Positions 26,267 to 34,951 of a DNA stretch of 45,430 nt are shown piece after piece. The notes beneath the pieces are model-generated. The model was given only the letters and a program-made list of their open reading frames with translations, was not told the origin of the DNA and ran no database searches. This stretch comes from Geminicoccaceae bacterium. GTDB lineage: Bacteria > Pseudomonadota > Alphaproteobacteria > Geminicoccales > Geminicoccaceae. The stretch's first letter is position 1. Each line of letters opens with the position of its first letter. The translations under genes and the position numbers were made by a program. The stretch covers positions 1-45,430 of the forward strand of contig JANQNY010000013.1 of assembly GCA_028279345.1 (NCBI GenBank), in the 5' to 3' direction.

Positions 26267-27452
26267 GCGCTGCCACGCCGGGAAGCTCCTTGCCCTCGAG
26301 CCATTCGAGGAAGGCGCCGCCAGCCGTCGAGACGTAGCTGAAGCGTTCGAGGACGCCGGCCTTAGCGAGTGCGGCCACCGTGTCGCCGCCGCCCGCGACG
26401 GTCTTCAGCTTGCCGGCATCGGTGAGATCGGCCGCGGATACGGCGACGTCGTTGGTGCCCGCGTCGAAGGGGTCGAGCTCGAAAGCGCCCAACGGCCCGT
26501 TCCACAGAAGCGTCTTGCAATCCGTGAGCGACGCTTCAACGGTCTTCACCGTCGCCGGCCCAACGTCGACGATGAGTTCTTCCGCACCAACTGCGTCCGG
26601 CGCCACGACGCGGTTCGGCGCCTGCGCCTCGAACTTGGTCACCACCACGGCGTCCTCGGGCAGAAGGATGCGGCAGCCCTTGGCTTCGGCGTCCGCCATG
26701 ATCGCGCGCGCCGTGTCCGCGAGGTCCTTCTCGCACAAGGACTTGCCGACCGGCAGACCCTTGGCGTGGAGGAAGGTATTCGCCATGCCGCCGCCGATGA
26801 CGAGGAAGTCCATCTTGGCGACGAGTTGGCCCAAGACGTCGAGCTTGGTCGACACCTTGGCGCCGCCGATGACGGCCGCCACGGGCCGCTCCGGCTTCTC
26901 CAGCGCCGCCTGCAAGGCTTCGAGCTCCGCTTGCATGAGGCGGCCTGCAGCCTTCGGCAGGCGCTCGGCGAGGCCCGTGACCGAGGCGTGCGCCCGGTGC
27001 GAGCACGAAAAGGCGTCGTTGACGTAGATGTCGCCGAGCTTGGCGAGCGCGTCGCCGAAGGCCGGGTCGTTCTTCTCCTCCCCGGCATGGAAGCGAAGAT
27101 TCTCGAGCAGCACGATCTCGCCCGGGCCGAGGGCCGCGACTGCAGCCTCGGCGGCATCACCCACGCAGTCCGTGGCAAACCCGACCTTCCGATCCGGCAG
27201 CGCCGCCGCGAGTGCGTCGGCGATCGGCTTAAGGGACATCGAGCTCTCGACCTTGCCCTTAGGCCGTCCGAAGTGGGAGAGGACGACAACCCGAGCGCCC
27301 TTCTGGGCAAGCTCTTCCAGGGTCGCCGAGGCCCGCTCGATACGCGTCGCGTCGGTCACGCGACCGTCGGCCATCGGGACGTTGAAGTCGACGCGTACCA
27401 GCACGCGCTTGCCTTCCACAGCGAGGTCGTCGATCGTCTTGAAGGAAGGCAT
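26256..27452 (-). CDS. pgk: Phosphoglycerate kinase
   Basis: 398 residues, typical Pgk. It interconverts 1,3-bisphosphoglycerate and 3-phosphoglycerate with ATP formation. Visible motifs are VRVDFNVPM near the N-terminus, [21 protein letters not shown] for nucleotide binding, NGPLGAFE and GGGDTVAAL for the phosphate loop. The ATG at 27452 follows AAGAAGGA. It is the first gene of the chain leading to the unknown gene, aldolase, ThiE-like gene, efp and perhaps suhB, all same strand. The divergent gap to 27668 likely holds its promoter. Confidence 0.97.
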   Translation of the reverse strand: MPSFKTIDDLAVEGKRVLVRVDFNVPMADGRVTDATRIERASATLEELAQKGARVVVLSHFGRPKGKVESSMSLKPIADALAAALPDRKVGFATDCVGDAAEAAVAALGPGEIVLLENLRFHAGEEKNDPAFGDALAKLGDIYVNDAFSCSHRAHASVTGLAERLPKAAGRLMQAELEALQAALEKPERPVAAVIGGAKVSTKLDVLGQLVAKMDFLVIGGGMANTFLHAKGLPVGKSLCEKDLADTARAIMADAEAKGCRILLPEDAVVVTKFEAQAPNRVVAPDAVGAEELIVDVGPATVKTVEASLTDCKTLLWNGPLGAFELDPFDAGTNDVAVSAADLTDAGKLKTVAGGGDTVAALAKAGVLERFSYVSTAGGAFLEWLEGKELPGVAALAD

Positions 27453-27667
27453 TCCTTCTTTCTCCCAGGGCGTTTTTGAGGCGGGTTCGCGGTATCATGC
27501 CGGTGCGCCAGCGTCCAGGCGGATGCGTCGATTGCCCGTTTGAGGCCCACGCGCCCGCACTGTCCTCACCCGTGACACCTGTACGCTCGACGAAAGACCG
27601 AGTAGACGCGCTCGCGTCCTAGTTGGCGGTTGCGCCATAGTGCAGGCGCACGGCGGAGTTGGAGGCG

Positions 27668-28363
27668 ATGGGTATTTGCGCGCGGGTGGGGTTGATCGCG
27701 GCGGCATTGGCGGGTGCGGCGCTGCCGGTAGCGGCGCAGACAACAACACCCGCCTGTTCCGATTTGGGCACGGGCGGACAGGCTCTGGAGGCGCTCGTCG
27801 GCGTTTCCGAAGGCCTGAACGCCGAGGCGGTGAACGGTCTCTGCCAGCAGTTTGGTGATCTGGCGCGACGTGCCGAGTCGGCGGAGGCCCAGGTGGCCGA
27901 GGTGCGCACGGCGCTGCAGGTGACGCAAGCTCAGCTCCCGCCGCAAGGGGCGATCATGCTGGTCGATGACGGTCGCGGCTGCCCGCAGGGCTGGGTCGAC
28001 GTCGCCGTCGCCGAACCCGAGGTCTTCGCCGGCCGGATGCCGGTCGCGAGCGGTCTCGCGGGTGAGGTGTTCCGCGGCTATCGGGAGGTCGGCGGCAGCG
28101 AGCAGACGACCTTGACCGAGGCGGAGCTGCCGGCGCACGACCACGCCCTGCCTTTGGCTTTCGCGAGCCCACGCGGTCGCGGAGCCGCGGGTGAGGGCGC
28201 CGGCCGAAGCCTCGGCGGCGGCTTCGGTGCTGGCGGGAGCTTCGGGGACCAGGTCGTGGTGCAAGCGCTCGCCGGACGCGAGCGGACGGAGCGCGCCGGG
28301 GCCGGTCTGCCATTCACCAACATGCCCCCGTTCGTCAGCCTTTTTTGGTGTCGGCGCGCGTAG
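27668..28363 (+). CDS. Exported protein with phage tail-collar-like C-terminus
   Basis: 231 residues from ATG 27668. The first about 24 residues (ICARVGLIAAALAGAALPVAA) form a signal peptide. A short coiled stretch follows (about 55-90), then PQGWVDVAVAE, AGRMPVASG, GGSEQTTLTEAELPAHDH and finally NMPPFVSLFWCRRA. These blocks follow the order of tail-collar domains in phage fibres and microcystin-dependent-protein-like families, where GRxPxG, GG-x-E...LPAH-H and NMPPY mark the fold. A Gly/Ala/Arg-rich insertion interrupts the domain at about 165-205. No other phage genes flank it. TTG 27659 and GTG 27686 are alternative starts; the GGAGG at 27661 is too close to the ATG for ideal spacing. Confidence 0.72.
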   Translation: MGICARVGLIAAALAGAALPVAAQTTTPACSDLGTGGQALEALVGVSEGLNAEAVNGLCQQFGDLARRAESAEAQVAEVRTALQVTQAQLPPQGAIMLVDDGRGCPQGWVDVAVAEPEVFAGRMPVASGLAGEVFRGYREVGGSEQTTLTEAELPAHDHALPLAFASPRGRGAAGEGAGRSLGGGFGAGGSFGDQVVVQALAGRERTERAGAGLPFTNMPPFVSLFWCRRA

Positions 28364-28373
28364 GCCGCCGGCG

Positions 28374-28823
28374 TTAAGCGATCGGGAGCTCGTAGAGGTT
28401 CCACGACGTTTTCCGCGCGCTGCGGTCGTAGAGAGCGCGGGCGCGGTAGTTGTCGTCCGCCGTGATCCACCGAACGACGGGCCAGCCGCGCGCTCGGGCA
28501 AGCTCGGTAATCCAGTTGAGCACGGCGTCGCCGACGCAACGCCCGCGGGCGTCTGGGTCAACGAACAGATCGTCCAGAAAGCCGATGTCGCAGCCGCGTA
28601 GCGGACTAGGCATGCGCCGAATGTGCGCGAGCCCGACGGCCTTGCCGTCGACGAGGGCGAGATAGCCTTCCAACTCGTGGCCGGGGTTCATGAGCCAGCC
28701 CCAAACGATTGTCTTGTGGGCATCGTCGGAAGGTCGTCGGTAGAAGTTGGCATAGCCTTGGAACAAGAGGCGCCACGCCGCTTCGTCGGTCGGCTGGAGC
28801 GGGCGTACGGCAACGTCATTCAT
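28374..28823 (-). CDS. GNAT-family N-acetyltransferase
   Basis: 149 residues from ATG 28823, which has AAGGAAA upstream. An alternative ATG at 28862 overlaps the tsaD stop as ATGA. GNAT landmarks are FLDDLFVDPDARGRCVGDAVL (acetyl-CoA-binding motif A, Arg/Gly-rich) and WITADDNYRARALYDR (motif B). The acceptor substrate is unknown. It lies directly downstream of tsaD; RimI, the partner often linked to tsa genes, has a different pattern, so I do not call this rimI. Confidence 0.85.
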   Translation of the reverse strand: MNDVAVRPLQPTDEAAWRLLFQGYANFYRRPSDDAHKTIVWGWLMNPGHELEGYLALVDGKAVGLAHIRRMPSPLRGCDIGFLDDLFVDPDARGRCVGDAVLNWITELARARGWPVVRWITADDNYRARALYDRSARKTSWNLYELPIA

Positions 28824-28858
28824 GGGGTTTTCCTTGGGCGCCAACGCATTGCTCGGGC

Positions 28859-29941
28859 TCATGCCTTCACACCGGCGCCGACCGCCGGTGCGGCGTCGGG
28901 GTTGAGAGGCCAGCGGGCTCGCACCGGCGCATCGAGTGGGTCGCGTCGCTCCAGGCGCTCGAGCGCTGCCCAGGCGACCATCTCCGCGTTGTCGCCGCAG
29001 AGCGCCAGGGGCGGCGCGACGAAATCCAGGGCCTCATCCGCGGCGAGCCTTGCGAGTTTGGCGCGGACCTGGGCGTTTGCAGCAACCCCGCCGACGACGA
29101 CGAGCGTGCTTGGATCGGCCACTCCGGAGCGGGCCATGGCGACGGCGTTGCGCGTACGGTCGGTGAGCGTCTCGACGACGGCCGCCTGGAAGCTCGCCGC
29201 CAGATCCGCCCTTCGGTCGGCGTCGCCCATCGTCCGGATCGCTTGCAATACCGACGTCTTGAGGCCCGAAAAAGAGAAGTCGCAACCTTCCCGGCCACGG
29301 AGCGGGCGCGGCAGGTCGAAGGCGTTCGGGTCGCCCTCGGCAGCGAGCTGTTCGAGGAGCGGCCCGCCCGGATAGCCTAGGCCCAGCGCTTTCGCCACCT
29401 TGTCGAACGCCTCGCCAGCGGCGTCGTCGATTGTCGTGCCGAGCCGCCGGTAGCGACCGATCCCGCGGGCGAAGATCAGCTGCGTGTGACCTCCTGAAGC
29501 GAGCAGGATCAGGTAGGGAAAGGGCGTCGCCTCGGTCAGGCGCGGTGTCAGGACGTGCGCTTCGAGGTGGTTGACCGCGTAGAACGGCAAGCCGCGCGCG
29601 GCGGCGATGGCCTTGCCCGTGACAGCGCCCACCATCAGCCCACCGATCAGGCCTGGACCGCTCGTTGCAGCAACGCCCGCCAGATCGGCGAAGCCCAGGT
29701 CGGCATCACGCAGCACGGCGGCGATCTGCAGGTCGAGGGCTTCGACGTGGGCGCGTGCCGCGATCTCCGGCACGACGCCGCCGAAGGGGGCGTGCTCGAC
29801 GAGCTGGCTGCGGACCCGTGCCGCCAGCACCTGTCGATCGGCCGCGACCAACGCTGCCGCGGTCTCGTCGCAACTCGTCTCGAGACCGAGCATAATGGCG
29901 ACGTGGCTGCCGTTCGCGCCTGTGCTAGACGAACTCTTCAT
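28859..29941 (-). CDS. tsaD: tRNA N6-adenosine threonylcarbamoyltransferase TsaD
   Basis: 360 residues. It transfers threonylcarbamoyl to A37 of ANN-decoding tRNAs. The start MLGLETSCDETAAALV motif lies at residue 17; the ATG at 29941 is retained because AAGGA lies 6 bases before it and no ribosome site precedes ATG 29893. Metal-binding His residues are in YAVNHLEAHV, nucleotide-binding in LLASGGHTQL and GGVAANAQVR, and the late Asp in CGDNAEM. It is divergent from hemC with a 32-base gap that must hold both promoters or share one. Confidence 0.96.
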   Translation of the reverse strand: MKSSSSTGANGSHVAIMLGLETSCDETAAALVAADRQVLAARVRSQLVEHAPFGGVVPEIAARAHVEALDLQIAAVLRDADLGFADLAGVAATSGPGLIGGLMVGAVTGKAIAAARGLPFYAVNHLEAHVLTPRLTEATPFPYLILLASGGHTQLIFARGIGRYRRLGTTIDDAAGEAFDKVAKALGLGYPGGPLLEQLAAEGDPNAFDLPRPLRGREGCDFSFSGLKTSVLQAIRTMGDADRRADLAASFQAAVVETLTDRTRNAVAMARSGVADPSTLVVVGGVAANAQVRAKLARLAADEALDFVAPPLALCGDNAEMVAWAALERLERRDPLDAPVRARWPLNPDAAPAVGAGVKA

Positions 29942-29973
29942 TCCGTATCCTTGGTACGCCCGTCGGGAACGCG

Positions 29974-30882
29974 ATGAAACACTTGAAGATCGGCACCCGC
30001 GGTTCCCCGCTCGCCCGCGTCCAGGCTTCCATGGTCGCCGCCGCGCTCCAGGCGCAAGGCGACGGCACGACGACCGAGCTGGTGATCATCAAGACGACGG
30101 GCGACCACGTGCTCGATCGCCCGCTGAGCGAGATCGGTGGCAAGGGTCTCTTCACCAAGGAAATCGAAGAGGCGCTGTTCGACGGTCGCATCGACCTCGC
30201 CGTGCACTCGCTGAAGGACGTGGCGACGGTGCTGCCCGACGGGCTCGAACTGGCTGCGGTGCTGCCGCGCGAGGACCCGCGAGATGCGCTCATCGCCGGA
30301 TCGGCGCGTCGGCTCGCGGATTTGCCGAACGGCGCTGTGGTGGGCTCCGCTTCGCTGCGCCGTCGAGCGCAACTGCTCGCCGCGAGGCCTGACCTGCAAG
30401 TGGTCAACCTCCGTGGCTCGGTGGACACGCGCTTGGGCAAAGTGGCGAAGGGCGAGCTTCATGCCACTCTCCTGGCGATGGCTGGCCTCAAGCGCCTCGG
30501 CAAGCCCGAAGCGGCGAGCGCACCGATTGACACCGCAGAACTCCTGCCGGCTGTCGCCCAGGGTGCGATCGCGATCGAGATCCGCTCGGACGACTTCCCG
30601 ACGCGTGAGCTGGTCGCGGCGCTCGACGACCGCCCGACGGCCACCGCCGTCACGGCCGAGCGGTCGTTTCTGCGCGCTCTCGATGGCTCCTGTCAGACAC
30701 CGATCGCCGCTTTTGCCCGGTTCGACGGCGAAGACCTGCGCTTCGATGGCCTCCTGGCGACGCCCGACGGCGATCGGCTGTGGCGCGCGAAGCGGCTGGG
30801 CGCGCCAAGCGATGCGGCACGCCTCGGCGCTGACGCGGGTGCCGAGATTCGGGCCGACGCCGGATCTCTCGCCTGGCTCTAG
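29974..30882 (+). CDS. hemC: Hydroxymethylbilane synthase (porphobilinogen deaminase)
   Basis: 302 residues. It polymerises four porphobilinogen units for haem. The cofactor-binding Cys is in LDGSCQTPIAAFA, the catalytic Asp is in DLAVHSLKDV, and the substrate Arg cluster is SASLRRRAQ plus NLRGSVDTRL. All expected residues are present. ATG 29974 follows GGGAACGCG. hemD follows after 4 bases. Confidence 0.97.
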   Translation: MKHLKIGTRGSPLARVQASMVAAALQAQGDGTTTELVIIKTTGDHVLDRPLSEIGGKGLFTKEIEEALFDGRIDLAVHSLKDVATVLPDGLELAAVLPREDPRDALIAGSARRLADLPNGAVVGSASLRRRAQLLAARPDLQVVNLRGSVDTRLGKVAKGELHATLLAMAGLKRLGKPEAASAPIDTAELLPAVAQGAIAIEIRSDDFPTRELVAALDDRPTATAVTAERSFLRALDGSCQTPIAAFARFDGEDLRFDGLLATPDGDRLWRAKRLGAPSDAARLGADAGAEIRADAGSLAWL

Positions 30883-30886
30883 GGAC

Positions 30887-31603
30887 GTGGCGCGCGTCCT
30901 CGTTACCCGACCGGAAGAGGCTGCCGAGAAGACGGCAGCGCTCGTTTGCGCCGCGGGCCATGAGGTGCTGCTCGCTCCGGTGCTGCGACTGGAAGCGCGC
31001 GACACGCAGCTCCCGGCGGCCACGGGTGGCGCCTGGCAGGCCGTGCTCGTCACGAGCCGCAACGCCGCATCGGCGTCTGCCCGGTATCCGCGGTACGTGC
31101 CGGAGTTTGCCGTCGGTGAGGGCACGGCGGCGGCGCTCGGGCGACACGCCATCGTGCCGGCGGCCGTCGCTCAGGGCGACGGCGTTTCGCTCGCTCGCTT
31201 GGTCGGTGCACAGCTGAAGCCCGAACTAGGCCCGCTCCTCCATCCGACCGGCACCGTGCGTGCGGAGGCGCTCGAGAGCGCGCTCGTGGCCGCCGGCTTC
31301 GACTACCACGCGTGGGTGGTCTACGCGGCGGAACCGGTCGCAGCTCTCCCGCAGGAGGTGCGCGAAGCGCTCGGCTCAGGTGCCGTCGACGCGGTGACGC
31401 TATACTCGCCGCGGACCGCGCGGCTGTTCTTGACGCTCATCGGAGAAGCGGGTCTCGACCGCGCGCTATCGGATGTTGTCGCGCTGACCTTGAGCCCGAA
31501 CGTGGCGGCTGCGGCTGCGGCCGCCGCGTGGCGCGAGGTGCGCGTGGCAGCGCAGCCCGATGAACGAGGAATGGCTGCGTTGCTTGAAGAGCTAGAGCAT
31601 TGA
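30887..31603 (+). CDS. hemD: Uroporphyrinogen-III synthase
   Basis: 238 residues starting at GTG 30887 (ARVLVTRPEEAAEKTAAL). HemD closes the tetrapyrrole ring with D-ring inversion. Sequence conservation in this family is low, but VLVTRP at the start, VLVTSRNAA, LHPTGTVRAE, VVYAAEP and TLYSPRTARLF in order are the usual landmarks. AGGGAC immediately before the GTG is a close ribosome site. The reading frame is open far upstream through hemC, which is overlap only. Position directly after hemC supports the call. Confidence 0.9.
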   Translation: MARVLVTRPEEAAEKTAALVCAAGHEVLLAPVLRLEARDTQLPAATGGAWQAVLVTSRNAASASARYPRYVPEFAVGEGTAAALGRHAIVPAAVAQGDGVSLARLVGAQLKPELGPLLHPTGTVRAEALESALVAAGFDYHAWVVYAAEPVAALPQEVREALGSGAVDAVTLYSPRTARLFLTLIGEAGLDRALSDVVALTLSPNVAAAAAAAAWREVRVAAQPDERGMAALLEELEH

Positions 31604-31702
31604 TGCTAGCCGTCGGCCCGAAACCGCGCCTGCGTCAGCTCACCAAGAGATGACGCGGTCGTCATAATCTGCATAATTGTATCGTGCGGGAGACCAAGGC
31701 GG

Positions 31703-33277
31703 ATGGCTGAAGAGCAACCCCGAGCGGACGCCCCGGCCGCTTCCGCCGAGCGACCGCGCGGTCGTGGGCGCGGCTTCATCGCCGGGCTCGTCGGTGGGGT
31801 GCTCGGGGCCGGCGGCTCGATCTACGCTCTGCAATATCCGCAGGTCCGCGAGAACCTGCCCTTGCCCCAGGAGGCCGACCTGATCGTCAGCCCGGAGGCG
31901 GTAGCGCGCATCAACGCGCTCGAGGCAGAGCTCGCGCAGGTTCGAGACGTGGCGCGAGAAGCCGAGGAAACGGCGGCCGTCGACACCGTCGTCACGCGCG
32001 TCGACCAGCTCAGCAGCGAGCTCAACACGCTGGCTTCGGTGGATCAGTTGGAGGCCCTGCGCACTGGCTTGAGCCCGCTCGCCGATCCCGAGGGTGCGGC
32101 GGCGCTCGGCGAGCGTCTTCAGGCCATGGACGACGCCCTCACGACGCTCTCCGAGACGACCGCGCGCGCCGAAGCTCTGGCGACGGTCGAGGCCGCGGTT
32201 CAGGGCTTCGAGGCGCGGGTCGGCGGGCTGGAGCAGACGCGCGACGAGCTCGTCGAAGCGGTCGCCACGTTGCAGGAGACGTCGACTGCGCTCGAGAGTT
32301 CGACCACCGAACTCACGGATCGCGCCGGGTCGCTGGAGACGGGACTCGTCGAGCGGACTGCAGCGGTGACGGGTCGTGTGGACGCCTTTGCGCGGGACAT
32401 CGCCAACCTGCGCGAGGCGATCGGCGCCGGCGAGGCACGGCTTGCGCGGATGCGGGAGACGACGGCAGCCGAGCTCAAGGCCATGGGCGAACGCGTCGAC
32501 GGGATTGATGCCTCGACGGGGACGGCGCTTGGCGACGTGGCTGCGCTCGAGCAGCAACTCGCCGAGGCGACCGACGCATCGACGACGCATCGGGCCGACC
32601 TCGACGACGCTTTCCAGGCGCTCACGACAAGGCTCGATGCTGCCGCTGCGGCGGCGCACGAGCGTGCGGCGGCGGCCGAGGCGCAGGCACAAGCCGCCAC
32701 GGATACGGCCGGCCAGGCGTCCGCCCAGGTGGCTCAGGCGCTTGCCCGGACCCAGACGGCGGTGGGCATTCGCGCCGCGGCCACCGACGTCGACCGCGCG
32801 CTCGCCACGGGCGGTCCGGTGCAGTCGGCACTTGCTCGGCTCGAAGGGCTCGACACGAGCGCCCTCGATGCCGACGAGGCCGGGGAGTTGCGCATGATCG
32901 CCGACACGCTCGATCGCTATGCCGACGGCGTGCCGAGCGCTGCCGCCTTGCAGCTCAGCCTGACCAACCTGCGGCCCGCATTGATCGAAGCGGCGACGCA
33001 GCAGAACGATGGCGAGGGTGGCTTGATGAGTGCCTTCAATCTGCGCGCGCGAACGGAGGCCGGCGAGATCGAGACCAAGCTCGACGAGGCCCACAAGGCC
33101 ATTGCGGGGGATGATCTTGCAGGAGCTGTCGCAGCGGTCGAAGCGCTGCCGGAGGTCGCCGCCGGGCTTGCAGAGCCGTGGCTGGCCGAGGCACGCGAGC
33201 GCTTGGCCGTGAGCCAGGCGCGCGGCGATTTGTTGAACCTTGGCCGTGACCTCGCCGCGGCGGCGAGCGCGTCCTAA
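31703..33277 (+). CDS. Mitofilin/Mic60-like membrane protein (COG4223)
   Basis: 524 residues. A basic N-terminus with RPRGRGRGF leads into one membrane helix (about 25-44), followed by nearly continuous Ala/Glu/Thr/Leu-rich coiled coil from about 70 to 370. A C-terminal mitofilin-like domain lies at about 400-520 (LQLSLTNLRPALIEA, AHKAIAGDDLAGAVAAVEAL). The single-helix, periplasmic-coil and C-domain layout and the position between hemD and hemY match the alphaproteobacterial Mic60 homologue, which shapes inner-membrane invaginations in other species. That role is inferred from family knowledge. A 99-base gap from hemD contains a 6-4-6 inverted repeat and AT-rich TATA-like bases, so it may have its own promoter. 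Confidence 0.88.
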   Translation: MAEEQPRADAPAASAERPRGRGRGFIAGLVGGVLGAGGSIYALQYPQVRENLPLPQEADLIVSPEAVARINALEAELAQVRDVAREAEETAAVDTVVTRVDQLSSELNTLASVDQLEALRTGLSPLADPEGAAALGERLQAMDDALTTLSETTARAEALATVEAAVQGFEARVGGLEQTRDELVEAVATLQETSTALESSTTELTDRAGSLETGLVERTAAVTGRVDAFARDIANLREAIGAGEARLARMRETTAAELKAMGERVDGIDASTGTALGDVAALEQQLAEATDASTTHRADLDDAFQALTTRLDAAAAAAHERAAAAEAQAQAATDTAGQASAQVAQALARTQTAVGIRAAATDVDRALATGGPVQSALARLEGLDTSALDADEAGELRMIADTLDRYADGVPSAAALQLSLTNLRPALIEAATQQNDGEGGLMSAFNLRARTEAGEIETKLDEAHKAIAGDDLAGAVAAVEALPEVAAGLAEPWLAEARERLAVSQARGDLLNLGRDLAAAASAS

Positions 33278-33296
33278 GCAGGGAAGACGACGCGAA

Positions 33297-34673
33297 ATGT
33301 TGCGGCTGCTCTTCTTCGTCCTCATCGTCGGCGCGCTGATGTTCGGCGCCGCCTGGATCTTCGAGAACGACACCGCGCTCGAGATTCGCTGGTTCGACGG
33401 CCGGGTCTATGACTGGACCTTGGCTTGGCTCGTCGTCGCCGGTGTCGCGCTCGTGGTCGCGACGATCGTGATCTACGAGCTGCTCCGGCTGGTGCTCGGC
33501 TTTCCCGTGCGCTGGTGGCGCAAGCGTAAGGCGAACCGTCACCTCAGGGGCATGCACACGGTGGCGCGCGGCATGATGGCCGTGGCTGGGGGCGACGTCA
33601 CGCAGGCGAAGGAACTGCGGCGTGAGGCCGATCGCCTGTTGGGCGAGCACGAGCCGGCAGCTCTTCTGCTGGCCTCGCAGTCGGCGGAGGTGGCCGGCGA
33701 GCACGAGGTCGCACAGCTCAAGTTCCGCCAGATGCTGCGCCACAAGCCAACGACGTTGGTGGGCCTGAGGGGCCTCATGAACGATGCCATTGCCGCGGGC
33801 GACAGCCATCAGGCTCTGGAATATGCACGTCGCGCCTACAAGGAGTATCCCTATACGGAGTGGGTGGTCGAGACGCTCTTCGATCTGCTCGTGCAGCAGC
33901 ACAATTGGAGCGAGGCGCTGCGGCGCATCGACGACCTCAAGCTCAACAGGGTCATCGATGCCGAGGAGGCCCAGCGTCGGCGAAGCGTCGTGCGGCTCTT
34001 GATGGCCAAGGACCGCGCCGCGGAGGGTGCGCTCGAGGATGCTTTCAACTCGGCGATGGAGGCGACGCGCCGCCAGCGCGCGTTTGCCCCTGCGGCAGCC
34101 TATGCCGCCGAGCTGGCGCGCGGGCTCAACCGCAACGGACCGGCGCGGACCGTGGTCGAGGAGGCTTGGGCGCGTGCCCCGCATCCGCTGCTTCTGGAGG
34201 CCTACAAGGCGCTTGGCCCCGACGAGCACCCGCGCTCTTGGCTCGGTCGGCTTGAGCGGCTCTACAACCGCAACAATAGCCACCACCTCACCCTGCGGGC
34301 GATGGTCGAGGCGTCGCTTGCCGCCGATGACAAGCCGCGCGCCGTCGGCTTCGCCAGGTCGGTGCCCAATTCGAACCCCACGGTAAGTACCATTCAGGCG
34401 GCGATCGATGCGCATCGCGCCAGCAACCCCGATGCGCCAGAGATTGCCGAGCTCGAGGCGCTGTTGGCTAGCGCGCCGCAGGACGAGGCGTGGGTCTGCC
34501 AGGTGACCGGGCAGGTTGTTCCGGAGTGGCAGCCCTTCGGGCCGCGGGGCGATTTCGACAGCCTGCGCTGGCAGTCGCCGCCGCGCGTCGCAACCTACGT
34601 CGCGAGCGCGCCCGGCGGGACTTTCGAGGGTCCCGCGGTCGATCTGGAGCCCGAGCCCTCGACAGCGCGTTGA
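33297..34673 (+). CDS. hemY: HemY-like tetratricopeptide inner-membrane protein
   Basis: 458 residues from ATG 33297. Two N-terminal helices (LLFFVLIVGALMFGAAWIF, then VVAGVALVVATIVIYELL) with a short loop form the HemY_N domain. A helical TPR-type region of about 90-380 follows (for example ALEYARRAYKEYPYTEWVVETL). It is not a protoporphyrinogen oxidase despite the shared name. Its role in haem metabolism is uncharacterised. The tail has VCQVTGQVVPEWQPF, seen in alphaproteobacterial members, which may bind a partner. The start lies 19 bases after the mic60-like stop; the open frame extends to 33240 within that gene. Confidence 0.92.
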   Translation: MLRLLFFVLIVGALMFGAAWIFENDTALEIRWFDGRVYDWTLAWLVVAGVALVVATIVIYELLRLVLGFPVRWWRKRKANRHLRGMHTVARGMMAVAGGDVTQAKELRREADRLLGEHEPAALLLASQSAEVAGEHEVAQLKFRQMLRHKPTTLVGLRGLMNDAIAAGDSHQALEYARRAYKEYPYTEWVVETLFDLLVQQHNWSEALRRIDDLKLNRVIDAEEAQRRRSVVRLLMAKDRAAEGALEDAFNSAMEATRRQRAFAPAAAYAAELARGLNRNGPARTVVEEAWARAPHPLLLEAYKALGPDEHPRSWLGRLERLYNRNNSHHLTLRAMVEASLAADDKPRAVGFARSVPNSNPTVSTIQAAIDAHRASNPDAPEIAELEALLASAPQDEAWVCQVTGQVVPEWQPFGPRGDFDSLRWQSPPRVATYVASAPGGTFEGPAVDLEPEPSTAR

Positions 34674-34682
34674 GCCGCCAAG

Positions 34683-34706
34683 GCCGCCGTTGACGCCACC
34701 GGCGGC
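34683..34706 (+). terminator. Possible hairpin terminator after hemY-like gene
   Basis: gccgccg at 34683-34689 can pair with cggcggc at 34700-34706, a 7-base-pair GC stem with a 10-base loop, 9 bases after the stop codon. No T-run follows, so if it terminates it does so imperfectly or as part of a Rho-dependent region. Confidence 0.3.
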
Positions 34707-34736
34707 GACCGCTAACCCACCCGACACACCGAGAGC

Positions 34737-34812
34737 GCCGCATTAGCTCAGTCGGTAGAGCACGTGATTCGTAATCACGGGGTCGCTGGTTCGAGTCCGG
34801 CATGCGGCACCA
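34737..34812 (+). tRNA. tRNA-Thr (anticodon CGU)
   Basis: A complete cloverleaf: acceptor GCCGCAT pairs with ATGCGGC, the D stem is GCTC/GAGC, the anticodon stem CGTGA/TCACG encloses loop TTCGTAA with CGT at the anticodon, and the T arm is GCTGG-TTCGAGT-CCGGC. CCA is encoded at 34810-34812. The anticodon reads ACG threonine codons. The gene lies just before an accessory block, and tRNA 3' ends are common integration targets, but I did not find a duplicated 3' end nearby. Confidence 0.96.
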
Positions 34813-34951
34813 TTCTTTTCAATAGGTTGGCGAGCCGAGCGTCGCTTCCGGAGCAGTCGGGCACCCACGGGGCACCCACGCGGATTGGTTTCGTGTCGTT
34901 GGGCAGTCCGAAAGTGCCACAGCCCCGGACGCTCGCGAGAACGCTGAGAAG

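Noticed and set aside
27668..28363. Prophage remnant
   Set aside because: Only a collar-like domain is present, with a bacterial signal peptide; no capsid, portal, terminase, integrase or other tail genes are near.
28374..28862. rimI next to tsaD
   Set aside because: The acetyltransferase motif is GNAT in general, but it lacks RimI-like length and pattern, so only the family is called.
31640..34727. Two long minus-strand open frames
   Set aside because: They are antisense to the mic60-like and hemY-like genes and are Arg-rich without domains or ribosome sites.
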